A stretch of DNA of 64,000 bases from Heloderma charlesbogerti (GCA_026122225.1 JANEZZ010003061.1:5270001-5334000); one strand, 5' to 3'. Positions 32,487 to 45,594 are shown, counted from the stretch's first letter. A program made the numbers and translations. The notes: generated by a model from the letters alone, not told the origin.

Positions 32487-33101
32487 TCCTCATCTCCAGG
32501 TTTGGAGCTGGAGGGGGGAGCAGAGATCAGCCCTGCAACTGCACTGGGCTTCCAAGTACAGCACAGCTGTGGCAACAGTCCCCTCTGCTCTCCAGCTCCA
32601 AGCTCCCCTCTGAAGAGGGGGTGAACTTGGCAAGCTCCATCCCTGTGAGATCAGGGTTCCAACATTATAAGAGTAGACTGAGAAGGAGACACACCAGTGA
32701 AGTAAACATAGGAATGCCCCTTACCATGTACCAGGTTTGATCCACAGATGTGCTCACAGAAGAATTGCAGCACTAGTGCAGTTCTGCAAAAACATTGCGC
32801 AAGTGGTAGCATAATATGTACAGATTAGAATCTAGCCTTGAAGTAAGAGTGCATGTATTGGATGAGTGGTATGTTGTGCGATGTTGCACAAGAGCCTAGC
32901 TCTTGTGGAACCCAATATATGGGATGAGAATCCTACCATTAGTGGAACAACATTGCACAATTGGAAAAAAAAGGTTGTTACGCTTGCATAGCGTCTCTTC
33001 TGCTTGCATAGGATGGAATCTGGATCCAACCCGTTACCTAAATTCTGCTGAAGTGAAAGGCTCTCACAGCATGAGCTGATTCTCCCTAGAGAGACTTAGA
33101 T

Positions 33102-33237
33102 CAGGGGTGGGCAATTTGTGGCCCACCCGATGTTTTGGCCTACAACTTCCATGATCCCTCATCATTGGCCATCCTGGTTAGAGCTGATGGGAGCTATAGG
33201 CCAAGCTATCTGAAGGGCCAAAAGTTGCCCACCCCTA
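33102..33237. mobile_element. hAT-like palindromic MITE, relative of family A
   Basis: CAGGGGTGGGCAATTTGTGG is inverted against CCAAAAGTTGCCCACCCCTA. The interior has GGCCTACAACTTCC against GAGCTATAGGCC. Flanks ACTTAGAT (33094-33101) and GCTTAGAT (33238-33245) agree at 7 of 8 positions. Confidence 0.75.
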
Positions 33238-33375
33238 GCTTAGATGGTTGTCAGAGGAGAGGCAAGGCCTTCCCCTAGCATCTACCCTCTTGAATCCAAA
33301 GCTCCAATAGTTTTTTAAACATCAGATTAGCCTTATAACATATGCAGCTTTGGATACAGGTGGCAAGACAATTAA

Positions 33376-33790
33376 GGGAGCAATCCTATGGCCACTAGTC
33401 AGTGGCTAGATGGCCATAGGATACGTCAGTTTCTGGGATCCGAGGTTGGTTCCCTGAGAACTGACCTTCCCCCACCCCACCGCGTTGCATCACAGGCAGC
33501 ATGGAATGTCTCCGTGCTTGGAAGAGGAGCACAGAGTGGCGAAAATGGGGCGTTCCTGGGGGAGTTATGGGGCAGGGAAGGCAGAAATGCCAGTACGACA
33601 CATCCAACATCATCTGGCAGCCGCTTCCCCTGCTAGACAGCCTTCCCGCGGCTAGACAGCCAAAATCGGCAAATGCAGGGTGGCTGATGCGCGGAGGGGA
33701 CGATCCCTTCCGCGCTTCTGCTGCCCTGCATTGGATAGGTGGCCACTTCTGAGTTCGGAGGCGGCCGCCTATCCCAGTAGGATTGCTCCC
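33376..33790. mobile_element. Long PIF/Harbinger-like MITE, family G, 415 bp
   Basis: GGGAGCAATCCTATGGCCAC is inverted against the terminal TAGGATTGCTCCC, with TAA on both sides (33373-33375 and 33791-33793). The interior is GC-rich and CpG-rich (GGCGGCCGCC near 33761), unlike the intron around it. A diverged sister lies at 44925-45369. No transposase frame was recognised. Confidence 0.75.
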
Positions 33791-34224
33791 TAAACAAAGT
33801 AGATTCAGGTTCAACGAAAGCAGTTGGGAACAAGAACCTAGAAACAGCATTTGTGTTTGGCACATGTTGGGTTCTATCAAAAGAACTATGAGTAGAAGGA
33901 AGATAGCTGCCAGTGCTATTGCAAAAATGCTTGTGCAAGAGTTGGCAGAGTGCTGTAACAGATTCTATAGCAGTTTTGATGCTCCAGCTTGTGCAAGAGG
34001 TTGTGCGAGCACAACTTATTTGGATTTAGTTTCACTTTTCTTGTGCAATACTCTAGCTCTTCCATGAGCAGAAGACATCTTCTGCACATGGAAGGACACC
34101 TTTGGATTCAAGCCATTATGTTTTTCACTCAGTCTGGGCTGTTTTGCCTCTTATTTCAGTAGGATCTATGAAGATTGTCATTGTCTGGGAACTGCTCCCT
34201 AAGAAATGAAATCTAGTTCTGTAA

Positions 34225-34389
<165 letters not shown>

Positions 34390-34554
34390 TAAAAGTTAAA
34401 TCACCCAATTTTATAGCCTCTAAACACAAAATTAATAGGTCAAAAGACCAGTAATAAACCATGCAATCATTCACATGTTTACTTAGAAGTAAGCCTCATT
34501 GAGTCTAATAAATAAGGAAATAAATGTGATTTACTCCCAAGTAAGGGTGAATAG

Positions 34555-34689
34555 CAGGGGCAGGCAACCTGATGTCCTCCAGATGTTTTGGATTACAACT
34601 CCCATTAGCCCCAGCTGCATAGCCAGTGGTCAGGGATTATGGGAGTTGTAGTCCAAAACTTCTGGAGGGTGCTGGATTGCCTGTTGCTG
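34555..34689. mobile_element. Palindromic hAT-like MITE, family A
   Basis: CAGGGGCAGGCAACCTGATG is inverted against GCTGGATTGCCTGTTGCTG. The arms TTTTGGATTACAACTCCCAT and ATGGGAGTTGTAGTCCAAAA pair almost perfectly. The target-site duplication is not clear. Confidence 0.7.
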
Positions 34690-37551
34690 ATATATTGGAT
34701 TGCAGCCTAAATATTATATATCAAGTGTGGACTATCTTCAATCTTTGAAAATTGCTTATGTTTTACTAGAAATGCAGCTCTTGGCTTACCTGGGGAGCAA
34801 TGTTGTGGTGGCGTGCAGTCCCAATGGGGAGGCGGGGAGGGGGAAGTTGAGCTGCTCTCCCACGTGGGAGGCAGGGAGCCAATCAGGGCTAAATTGGCTC
34901 AGCAGGAAGAGGGTTTTGTTGGTGGATTGTAGGGAAAACTTCCCACCCTCTAGTCTGCCAGAGGCTGTTAAGAGTGGGGCCTCCCAAGTGGCCTTGGCAT
35001 TGCCGTTGCCAACTTCCCACCCACCCACCCACCCATTCCAGGGTAACTCATTTCTCGCCATGGATTACGGTTAGTCGCCAGTTAATGGGGCTAGGAAAGA
35101 ATTTTACCTGCACCCAGATTGGCATCATGGTGCAGGGTTTTCACCTTCCCCACTGCAAGAATATTAACTCAGTGATATTTGGATTTGTTTGGCTTGACTA
35201 GTATAACTGTAAGGTTGGTTATAAAACTTTCATTTTGAAGTCACAGCTTTGTAGGCATGGAAGGCATTGGGCTGGATCCTTTGCTAAGGGGAACGGAATT
35301 GGGCACCCCATTTTCCCCTTCAAGAGGGGGTCCCCTTAAGGGACTGGGGGGGCGGCATTAAGACCCAGCCCAGCATGGGGATGCAATCCATGCCACAGCC
35401 CAAGGAGGCAGAAAGGGGCTCACTTCCACAGCCTGTGACATGGGGTGTGCCTCTGGCTCCTGCCCCACCATTGAGACACCTGGCAGGCAGGTTGATGGGA
35501 CTGGACTGCAGGCGGGTAGCCCAATTAATGGATCCATGCCGTATCCCAACTGTGTTCCAAGCTGGACCAATAAAGTTGTGGCCAATTATTTAACCCATCC
35601 AAAGCCATGTCAGAATTTGTTTCCCCACTTCCCTGTCCTGCCCTAAAGGGACTAGCTATGTGCTGCCACACACAACCCTTATTGTCCACCAATGTGTTTT
35701 AAATATACAAAACAAGAATTTGTACTCAGGACTTCTTCAGAGTTTCTTTGCAAGAATCCCAGCAGGCCCATCAGAAATTGGCCAGGGACCCCACTCCACC
35801 TTCTGACCCCACTCCCTGTTGTGTATTATGTCAAACTAAAATCACATAGAGAAGGCAGAAAGGCAGGGGCTGGGCGGCCTTGGAATCAAAGTCAGTGCAA
35901 TGCTATGTGTGGAAATCGCCACATCCACCTGCCTGGCTGCCCCCAGACCAAGAAATTACTGCTTAGTCTCTCTCAAATGTCTCTGTGGTCATTCCAGAGA
36001 ACTCAGTATCCTCCAGAGGTTCTGTTCTTCCTTCTTTGGCCATCATGCATGCTCAGTACATTCCCAGATGGCCAGTTGGCCCTCAGTCAGGCCAGGCAGT
36101 GAGGCAGGGCATCCAGGTGGGTCACTCTGCCTCACTCAAATATATGGGCATAATTGACTCCTAGGGCCAATCAGAAACACAGCTTTTTACTATGGAAACT
36201 GGGTGTCTACGTAGCACTCCCATAGCCAATAACAGTAGTCTTTAAAAAACAAACAAAAATTCCACACCTGTGCAGACCACTCCAGCAGTACTCTTGCTCA
36301 GTGAGCAGCAGTGTGGCGCAGAGGACTGCATTCTTGGCCTCCTCCCTTTACTTGTGAGCAGCAGCAGACACAGCAAAAAGAGACAAGAGAGGAAGAGAGT
36401 GAGCGAGTGAATCTATTTTTTAAAAAAATCACCCCACCCCCACCCCCGGATTTGTTTTCTCTGTGCAATAGGAGTTGTTGCTGGAGCAGAAAAATATGGG
36501 TCTAGGGAAGTGCTTTTTTGTTGCTGCTTGGATCTCGGGGGGGGGGCACTTTGCACTCATGATCTTGAAGTTACTTGCCTCAGTTTCTCTTTTCTGTTTA
36601 ATGGGTATTGCAGCTGGAGCAGAAAAATGTGGGCCCAATGGAATGCTTTGGTGTTTCCCTGTGGATTTCCACCTCCTCCCCCCACAACCCTCTGCTTTAC
36701 AGGCATGATCTCAAAGTTAATTTGCCTCAGCTTCCCTTTCCTGAGCAATGGGTTGCTGCTTTGGTTCTGGTTATTCTGAGTCCATGCGACCACATACTGT
36801 TATCTACCCAGCCCTCCACCCCCCTAGCCCCAGTGGGCACCAGCTACCCCTGGTTGAAATGACCATGATCCAGTGAGCCTTGTTCTCTGTGTGGACTTGA
36901 CTGTACGTAGGAGGCCTTTTCCACCTCCTCCCCAGCCACATTGCAGTATGTGTTTTGAATCTGAAGAGGAAAACCTCCAACTTCAATGTGTGCATGAATG
37001 GGTGGGCCCTTGTGCTTCTTAGGATATATTAGCTACATTGTAGTTTGGATCAGAACCACAGAACCGTATGTGTGTACGTGTGTGTGTATGGGTTTGCTAT
37101 TGATATCTATTACAGTTCACAATATATCATAATATAGTCCACAATATATGGACTATAAATAACAAATCCATGTCTTATACCGTGAATCATGTGACCCTTC
37201 AGTGGCTAAAGTGGTACACAAGCTAAAGGGAAAGATATTATAGTCTAATATTTCTTTTGATAGATCTTGCACTTTTCTCTGCAGACAGGAATAGTATTAA
37301 AGTTAATAAGCTCATGTTCCATTGAAATGGTTGCAGGGCCAGATTTAAAAAGTTGTGGGATGGTGAGGCTCAAGCTAAGCCACAATTTGAAGCCCCCAAT
37401 TTGCAGACAATGCAATTCCATTGGTTTTTCCCTCCAAAGTGAGGGGAGGTGTATATTTTGTTGGTTTGTTAATGATGCTATGTGTGGTTGAAAAAAGTCC
37501 AGTACTACTAGCAGCAAGTGTGTTGGCATATGTTTCTTAACTACCCAAGCA

Positions 37552-37552
<1 letters not shown>

Positions 37553-37580
<28 letters not shown>
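37553..37580. repeat. (CA)n microsatellite
   Basis: About 28 bases of uninterrupted CA repeat. Confidence 0.9.
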
Positions 37581-37585
<5 letters not shown>

Positions 37586-38555
37586 GAAAGAGGTGCCTAT
37601 GCAGGTTTGTGCATTATGTAAAGGCAAATCCTTTTGTGGTGATGTTTTAGAGAAAAGGTTACCATGATAAAATTGCAGAGGTTTTGTAATTAACTTCAGC
37701 TTTGCCCCCATATAATATGGCATGTTTAGCAGCATTTTCCTCCTGCTTTTACAAAACTTTCCTATTTCCCTCCAAAGCAAGTCATGCACAGAGGAAAACA
37801 TCAGCAGCAAAATAATATCCTAGCAACTTCTCCAAAGGCATTGATATTCTCAAAATTGCGATGACAGACAACATCATCTCTTTCAACACATTGGGGTGGA
37901 TAGGTAATGGGTATGGCAGACCACAACAACCAGCCACAATCACCCCTCAGATCACACAATACCATGCCCAGGGCCATTCACAGCTGCTTCCTCCTTGCAC
38001 TAATCAGTGGGGCTCACAGGCAAACAAATGCCAAGAAATATCTTAGGGTGCACCAAGGCATGGCATCCAAGATGAAAACGCTGAGCAAGGCATCTTTTAA
38101 AAAAAACAAAACAAAATTCAGGATACAAAATCCATCCTGCAAAGGAAACAACAATTTCATTCATCAAAGAAGAATGGTAGAAGAGACAGACACAACAGCA
38201 GAGGAAATAGGTCCATGCATGCAGTTCCTTAGACAAACAGTCTTTTGGTCATCTAGCGTGTGTTGTTGGGGCAGCTCTTGCCTCCAAATTAACTCTTACT
38301 ATCCTGGGAAAGGATGGCCAATTGAAATCTAAGCTCAAGGGCAAGAATGTAGAAAATATTGTGTCCCTCTGTTAAATCAATACAGCATCCAGAATGTAAG
38401 GGTTCAATGCGTGTAGCCTGTTTTACTCATCTGAGAAGAGACAATGACAGAGAGGAAGAAATTATGAGATGGTCATTTGGGCTATGAGTTCTGAATTTTA
38501 GCATGCTCATGTCAGGATTGGATGAATACATGCAAAAGCGTTGCTAGGCACTTAA

Positions 38556-38691
38556 GGGCACAATCCTAAGCATGTTTTGACATTAAAAAAACCCCTACAA
38601 CTCCCAGCATTCCCCAGCCAGCCTGGTTGGCTGGGGAATGCTGGGAGTTGTAGGACTTTTTTAATGTCTAAACATGCATAGGATTGTGCTC
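38556..38691. mobile_element. PIF/Harbinger-like MITE, family E, near-perfect hairpin
   Basis: This 136-bp element is almost one complete palindrome. GGGCACAATCCTAAGCATG pairs with CATGCATAGGATTGTGCTC, and CTACAACTCCCAGCATTCCC with GGGAATGCTGGGAGTTGTAG, around a centre of CAGCCAGCCTGGTTGGCTG. TAA lies on both sides (38553-38555 and 38692-38694). Small arm divergence suggests it is the youngest member here. Confidence 0.85.
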
Positions 38692-39155
38692 TAAAAGATT
38701 TGGAGCCTAAGCCAATAGGACATAGATTGGTATATGCTTCTTTATATCTTCCTTCCCCAGATGCAATCTCCTTTGAAAATGGCCTCCTACAGGGCAATTA
38801 AGCTGAGGAAAAAAACCCCTCTGTTGGCACACATGGACGCTCAGGATTCTGTGGAATAGATTCGGATCCCTAGGAAATAGAATCGGAGCGCAGGACCCAT
38901 AGGCCCAGGCCTAGCAATGGCCCTGAATACATGGGTGTGCTAAAAACTGTGTCCAAGAGTGCGATCATCCAATCACACAAAAGGTGTAGAAAAATAGGGA
39001 GAAATAGATAAAATTTCATGCTTGCGTTTGACTGGGCGTGCGGCCTCAAACAGTGCAAATGTTGCAAAGTCTTCATACACTGAAAATATCTGTGTTTTAC
39101 TTTGTTGTTGTCAACTGTTCAAATATAGATTACATTTTTCGTTCTTCTCCTTTAG

Positions 39156-39255
39156 GTGCATCTCCATATCCAGGTGTTCAAATAGATGAAGCTTTTTTCA
39201 TTAAGTTAAAAGAAGGCATAAGAATGAAAGCCCCGGATTTTGCAACCGCAGAAAT
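39156..39255 (+). CDS. FLT1: FLT1 exon 25: C-lobe helices
   Basis: The exon spans 100 bases, phase 1 to phase 2. It encodes [18 protein letters not shown] then [16 protein letters not shown], its last codon being split. SPYPGV and the R-M-x-A-P-x-x-x-T pattern are conserved. Human has DEDFCSRLREGMRMRAPEYS, so helix G has changed notably. The splice site was placed at AT|GTACGA because the next exon opens with A TAT CAG (Ile-Tyr-Gln). The donor GTACGA is far from consensus. Confidence 0.93.
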
Positions 39256-40233
39256 GTACGAATGCTCGCATGGTCATGCAATATCATTTTGGCAGGCATC
39301 GCTGGGCCTAACTAAACATTAGACAGATGTAACAAAAGCCCAGCAGGCTTTGTAGAGTGAAGGTGCCTTGGAAGGGGACAATATAGAGCAGAAAAGTGGT
39401 GGGGAGACATGCTTATTTCATTTCATTGATTATATTTCTATACTGCCCCATAGCCAAAGCTCTCTGGGCGGGTCAGAAAAATTAAAAACCACTGAAATAC
39501 ATTATAGATAATATAAACACTATTCACATAATGACATAAAACAAATAACACAAACAACAACAATATATATCTAAAACAATTTAACACAATCAGCCAGAGA
39601 CAATCAAGAGTCTCATTATACACTGCCAAATGCCTGAGAGAAGAGGGAAGTTTTAACCTGGCGCTGAAAAGATGACAATGTTGGCGCCAGGAGGCTTAGA
39701 ACTTTCCCTACCTGTAATTTCTCCACTCCAGATCAAATCACCACCACCCAATCCCATTGGGATTCAGATATGTATAAAATCTCAAACACACAATTGGAAA
39801 CCTGGCAGAGGTGGGCAGCTTTATTTTATGCAACCTCCAGCCCCTGCCTCCCTGGCCCCCAGCATCTCCCATTCCTTCCTGAACCCATGGCTGCCCCAAG
39901 GAGCACTAAAAAGAGATAGAGAGGCAGGACCACTCATGAGCTCACAGAGCACAGCAGAGCACAGCAACTTTTCCAGTGTCCTAAGAAAAGATGCTCTAGA
40001 TGCTGCACTCCATGGTCAGACCTCTAAACTCAGGCATCACCTGCCTGCCTCCTGGTTTCTCTTGTCCTCTTTGCAGGTCTGGGGGGTGGGGGGACAGGGG
40101 GGCAAGGGAGACAGAGAGAGTGGAGGGAGTGTGAAAATAAAGGTAAAGGGGGGAGGAGAGAAGAGAGAGAATGGAATGGGTGGATATGTGCATATAAATG
40201 AAAGTGGGAGGGAGAGGGAAGAATGGACAGATT

Positions 40234-40470
40234 CCTGGAGGATCAGGCTATCGATGGCTACTAGACCTGATGGCTATATGCTCCCGCTAGTATCAAAGGC
40301 AGTACACGCATGTACACCAGTTGCTGGGGAACATGAGCAGGTGGGTGCTGTTGCACTTGTGTTCTGCTTGTGGGTTTCCCACAGGCAGCTCGTTGGCCAA
40401 TGTATGAACAGAATGCTGGACTAGATGGACCCTTGGTCTGATCCAGCAGGGCTCTTATGTTCTTATGGAT
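40234..40470 (+). mobile_element. CR1-type LINE 3' tail
   Basis: TCCTGGAGGATCAGGCTATC, CTCCCGCTAGTATCAAAGGC, TTGGCCAATGTATGAACAG and ATGCTGGACTAGATGGACCC match the tails at 28935 and 50935. A short GT run and a (GGT)n run (about 40525-40541) follow it. Confidence 0.65.
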
Positions 40471-40621
40471 GTGTTTGTGTGTGTAGATTGGTGTGTGTGT
40501 GTGTGTGCGCGAGAGACTGAGAGGTGGTGGTGGTGGTGGTGAGGAAATATCTCAAGATTCATAGAAGAGAGAAAAAGGAAAAACAAAAAAGTGGAAAAAA
40601 CTATGAGGTACTGATTATCTT

Positions 40622-43600
40622 TCATGGATCACTGCCTTGTTGTGGCAAAGGGGCTTGCATAACTCAGTGAATCCATAAGCTATGCCGTGCAGGGCCACCC
40701 AAGACAGACAGGTCATGGCAGAGAGTTCTGACAAAATGTGGTCCACCGGAGAAGGAAATGGCAACCCACACCAGTATTTTTGCCAAGAAAACCCCATGGA
40801 ACGTATCACAAGGCTAAAAGATATGACGCCGGAAGATGAGCCCCTCAGGTCAGAAGGTGTCCAATATACTACTGGGGAAGAGCAGAGGGAATTTCCAAGT
40901 AGCGCCAGAAAGAGTGAAGCAGCTGGGCCAAAGCCGAAAGGACACTCGGCTGTGGATGGGTCTGGTGGTGAAAAGAAAATCCGATGCTGTAAAGTACAAT
41001 ATTGTTTAGGAACCTGGAATGTCAGATCAATGAATCAAGGTAAGCTGGAGGTGGTCAAACATGAGATGGCAAGATTGAACATCGACATCTTGGGAATCAG
41101 CGAACTAAAATGGACAAGCATGGGCGAATTTAATTCAGGTGACCATTATATCTACTACTTTGGGCAAGAATCCCTTAGAACAAATGGAGTAGCACTCATA
41201 GTCAATAAAAGGGTGGGAAAAGCAGTACTGGCGTACAATCTCAAAAGCGACAGAATGATCTCAGTACGAATCCAAGGCAAACCATTCAACATCACAGTAA
41301 TTCAAGTCTATGCCCCAACCACTGAGGCCGAAGAAGCTGAGGTTGATCGGTTCTATGAAGACCTACAACACCTTCTAGAACTAACACCAAAAAAAGACGC
41401 CCTCTTCATCATAGGGGATTGGAATGCTAAAGTAGGAAGTCAAGAAATCACTGGGATAACAGGCAAGCATGGCCTTGGTGTACAGAATGAAGCAGGACAA
41501 AGGCTAATAGAGTTTTGCCAAGAGAACACGCTGATCATAGCAAACACTCTTTTCCAACAGCACAAGAGGTGACTCTACACATGGACATCACCAGATGGTC
41601 AATATCGCAATCAAATTGATTATGTCCTTAGCAGCCAAAGATGGAGAAGCTCCATACAGTCAGTAAAAACAAGACCTGGAGCTGACTGTGGCTCAGATCA
41701 TGAGCTTCTTGTTGCAAAATTTCGGCTTAAATTGAAGAACGTCGGGAAAACCACTAAACCATTCAGGTATGACCTAAATCATATCCCTTATGAATATACA
41801 GTGGAGGTGAGGAATAGATTTAAGGGATTAGACCTGATAGACAGAGTGCCTGAGGAACTATGGACGGAGGTCCGTAACATTGTTCAGGAGGCAGCAACTC
41901 AATCCATCCCAAAGAAAAAGAAATGCAAGAAAGCCAAGTGGCTGTCTGATGAGGCTTTACAAGTCACTGAGGAAAGAAGGGAAGCGAAAAGCAAGGGAGA
42001 AAGGGGAAGATATATCCAATGGAACGCAGAGTTCCAGAGAATAGCAAGGAGAGACAAGAAGGCCTTCTTAAATGAACAATGCAAAGAAATCGAAGAAAAC
42101 AACAGAATGGGAAAGACTAGAGATCTCTTCAAGAAAATCGGAGATCTCAAGGGAACATTTTGTGCAAAGACAGGCATGATAAAGGACAAAGAAGGCAGGG
42201 ACCTAACAGAAGCAGATGAGATTGAGAAGAGGTGGAAAGAATACGCAGAAGAACTATACAGGAAAGATCCTAATGTCCCTGATAGCCATCATAGTGCGGT
42301 CACTGAACTCGAGCCGGACATCCTAGAGAGTGAAGTCAAGTGGGCCTTAGGAAGCATTACTAACAACAAAGCTAGCGGAGATGACAGTATTCCAGCCGAG
42401 CTATTGAAAATCCTAACAGATGATGCTGTTAAAGCGCTGCACTCAATATGCCAACAAATTTGGAACCCTCAACAGTGGCCACAAGACTGGAAAAGGTCAG
42501 TTTACATTCCAATTCCAAAGAAGGGCAATGCCAAAGAGTGTTCAAACTACTGTACAACTGCACTCATTTCACATGCCAGCAAGGTGATGCTCAAAATCCT
42601 ACAAGCTAGGCTTCAGCAGTATGCGAACCGACAACTACTGGAAGTACAAGCTGGGTTTTGAAGAGGCAGAGGAACTAGAGATCAAATCGCCAACATTCGC
42701 TGGATCATGGAGAAAGCAAGAGAATTCCAGAAAAGCGTCTATTTCTGCTTCATTGACTACACTAAAGCCTTTGTATGGATCACAACAAACTGTGGCAAAT
42801 TCTTAAAGAGATGGGAGTATCAGACCACCTTTCCTGTCTCCTGAGAAACCTGTACAAGGGTCAAGAAGCAACAGTAAGAACCAGACATGGAACAACCGAT
42901 TGGTTCAAAATTGGGAAAGGAGTATGACAAGGCTGCATATTGTCGCCCTGCTTATTTAACTTATATGCAGAGTACATCATGAGAAATGCTGGGTAGGATG
43001 AATCACAGGTCGGAATTAAGATTGCTGGGAGAATTATCAACAACCTCAGATACGCAGATGATACCACCCTAATGGCAGAAAGCGAAGAGGATCTAAAGAG
43101 CCTCTTGTTGAGGGTGAAAGTGGGGACTGCAAAAGCTGGTTTGAAACTCAACATTAACAAAACTAAGATCATGGCATCTGGCCCCATCACTTCCTGGCAT
43201 ATAGAAGGAGAAGAAATGGAAGGAGTGACAGCTTTAATTTTCTTGGGCTCCAAGATCAACGCAGATGGTGACTGTAGCCATGAAATTAAAAGACGCTTGC
43301 TCCTTGGGAGGAAAGCTATGGCAAACCTAGACAGCATAGTAAGAAGCAGAGACATCACCTTGCCGACAAAGGTCCGCATAATCAAAGCTATGGTTTTCCC
43401 AGTAGTAACGTATGGCTGTGAGAGCTCGACTATAAGGAAGGCTGAGCGCCGAAGAACTGATGCTTTCGAACTGTGGTGCTGGAGAAGACTCTTACGAGTC
43501 CCCTGGACTGCAAGGAGGTCAAATCAGTCCATCCTAAAGGAAATCAACCCTGAGTGCTCATTGGAAGGACAGATCCTGAAGCTGAAGCTCAAATATTTTG

Positions 43601-43828
43601 GCCACCTAATGCGAAGAGAAACCTCCCTGGAAAAGACCCTGATGCTGGGAAAGATTGAAGGCAAAAGTGGAAGTGGACGTCAGAGGATGAGTTGGCTAGA
43701 TAGCATCACCAATGCAATGAACATCAACTTGAGCATACTCCGGGAAAGAGTGGAGGACAGGAAGGCCTGGCGTGCTATGGTCCATGGGGTCACGAAGAGT
43801 CGGACATGACCTAACAACTGAACAACAG
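40622..43828 (+). mobile_element. Full-length BovB (RTE-clade) LINE, inactivated
   Basis: This 3207-bp element starts TCATGGATCACTGCCTTG, the known BovB 5' region, and ends ACTGAACAACAG. It is flanked by an exact 11-bp duplication, CTGATTATCTT (40611-40621 and 43829-43839). The endonuclease domain reads LGTWNVRSMNQGKL, ISELKW and IGDWNAKVG near 41008-41440. The reverse transcriptase with LRYADDTTLM lies near 43044-43075, and the C-terminal WCWRRLLRVPW near 43470. The frame is broken at 41570 (TGA), 42659 (TGA), about 42771 (a loss of about 4 bases), 42925 (TGA) and 42992 (TAG). Three of the stops are TGA where the relatives have arginine, as CpG decay would give. BovB moves by target-primed reverse transcription and is noted for transfer between squamates, ruminants and ticks. 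Confidence 0.93.
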
Positions 43829-44924
43829 CTGATTATCTTAAGAGAGTAAGGTTGGGAGGGCAACAGAGATGGGCTGGAGGGGCAGGGGAGCTGGGACTCC
43901 CTCTCCTGATTAGATATTGATCTAAGGAGGAGAAAAGGTTTGGGGATTGTAACCCTGGCATCCTTTTGAGGTTGGTTTACAGGACTCCAAAGTTTGATTT
44001 CAAGCCAACATCTTGAATGTAAAGCTCATGCTCTACCTCCTACGTGTGGGCCCTCCTTCCCCATATTTCTTAAATGTTTTACATATTTTTGTACCTCCCT
44101 GGAGTCAGTTATAACTCTACAGATGTCACAACTGGGGGGGGGACTCCTCAGTTGTGAGGCCAAAATATGTATGAGGGTTAACATCACCAAGAGCAGCCTA
44201 GCCTAACACTCCCCTCCTGCTGTTTAATATATAAACCCCCAAACCAGCTTTGGCAATTCCATTAGACATCGTCCACAGACTTTTAATCTGACGTTTAATG
44301 CCAGAAAAGGGCCCTTGGTAAGAGAAAGTGAGGATTCTCAAGAGATATCCAACAATGCCCATGAGTCGCAGTCCTGCCAACATCCTATTCCAACTTCTTT
44401 GCTGTGTTCAGCCAACACAAATGTTTGGTGGGCTTTATGGACAGCCCCATGATGATGAAACTATTGAGTGACATTTTTTGGTCTGGCTCTTGTGGGAGAT
44501 TGTACAAAAAGAAAAAATAACAGAAGGGGAGTGGGTTTATTGGAGAGCATCAAAGGTTATCAGGGCCTGGGATGCAGAGATCTGTGTGAAGAGATTGAAG
44601 AAGCCACTGATGTTTAGCCTACAGTAGAGAAAGCAGATCCAGATGGCTTGATAACTGTCTTCAAATACATGAAAGACTGTTGTGAGCAGGAAGTGTATCC
44701 AGGGCTTGGAGGAGGAGAGATAATGGGCTTTCACTAAGGTAGGAAAGATTTTAGATATGAGTGCAGCAGGGATTTTTCTAGCCCTAAGATTAGTCAGGCA
44801 AATGAACAATTAAGCCCTAGAGACTTGTGGAAAGCTTAAGGAAAGATTTGTTGATGGTTTATCTGTGGAGCAAGAAAAATGAAAAGGGCTTTCAGCATAA
44901 CTGCAACAGTTCTTCCTTTAGTTA

Positions 44925-45369
44925 GGACACAATCCTATGGCCACTCAGACAATGTCTAGTTGGCAATAGGATATTTTCGTTTCTGGGATCTGAGGTTGGA
45001 ACCAGGGCTCTGGCCTCAGAGCCCAGAAACTGTGCTACCCTCGCCCCCACCCCCTTGTAGCCAGCACGGTTCTCTCCACGCCAGCTATGTCTCTGTGCTC
45101 AGAACCAGAGCACAGAGATGGGGGGAAATGGGGTGGTCCCGGGGTGGGGAGGGGACCACAGAAGCCATGTTATGCAGCATCCTATGTGTGTCCCAGCCTC
45201 CTTCCTCCCCCTCCCTGAAGCCATGGCTAGAGAGGCAAAATTGCCCATCTAACCAGGGCAGCCAGAGCACAGAGATGAGGATCGCCTCCGTGCTCTCTGG
45301 CCACCTGCATTAGATTCTCAGCAGCCTCCAACTTCGGAGGCTGCCAACTATCTCAATAGCATTGCACCC
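44925..45369. mobile_element. Long PIF/Harbinger-like MITE, family G, diverged sister
   Basis: GGACACAATCCTATGGCCAC is inverted against AGCATTGCACCC, with TTA on both sides (44922-44924 and 45370-45372). It shares TTTCTGGGATC-GAGGTTGG and the CTTCGGAGGC right arm with 33376-33790, so the two are one family. Confidence 0.65.
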
Positions 45370-45464
45370 TTATTTACACATCTGCCTCTCATGTGCCCTA
45401 ATCAGAACCCAAATCCCAGGAAACTGACTAAATTAAATGATATAACTGAACTCTATATAGCTCA

Positions 45465-45594
45465 GCCTTCCCCAACCTAGCACCTTCCAGATGTGTTGGG
45501 CTACAACTTCCATCACCCCCAGCCATTGCTGGCTGGGGGTGATGGGAGTTGTAGCCAACACATCTGGAAAGCACCAAGTTGAGGGAGACTGGCT
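45465..45594. mobile_element. Palindromic hAT-like MITE, family A
   Basis: CAGCCTTCCCCAACCTAGCA is inverted against GCACCAAGTTGAGGGAGACTG. The inner arms CAGATGTGTTGGGCTACAAC and GTTGTAGCCAACACATCTGG pair well. A 14-base near-repeat, AACTCTATATAGCT / AACTCCATATAGCT, flanks it on both sides, longer than the 8 bp seen elsewhere. Confidence 0.7.

Noticed and set aside
33600..33790. CpG island or promoter in intron 23
   Set aside because: The GC-rich part is confined to a TAA-flanked transposable element and has a diverged sister at 44925-45369.
36475..36760. Gene-like frames with repeated CCWS-type reading
   Set aside because: The overlap of several short frames comes from a small local duplication of non-coding sequence; no domain or splice signals.
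39672..40424. A 250-codon plus-strand open frame in intron 25
   Set aside because: It runs through low-complexity purine-rich sequence and into a CR1-type LINE tail, with no protein-like pattern.
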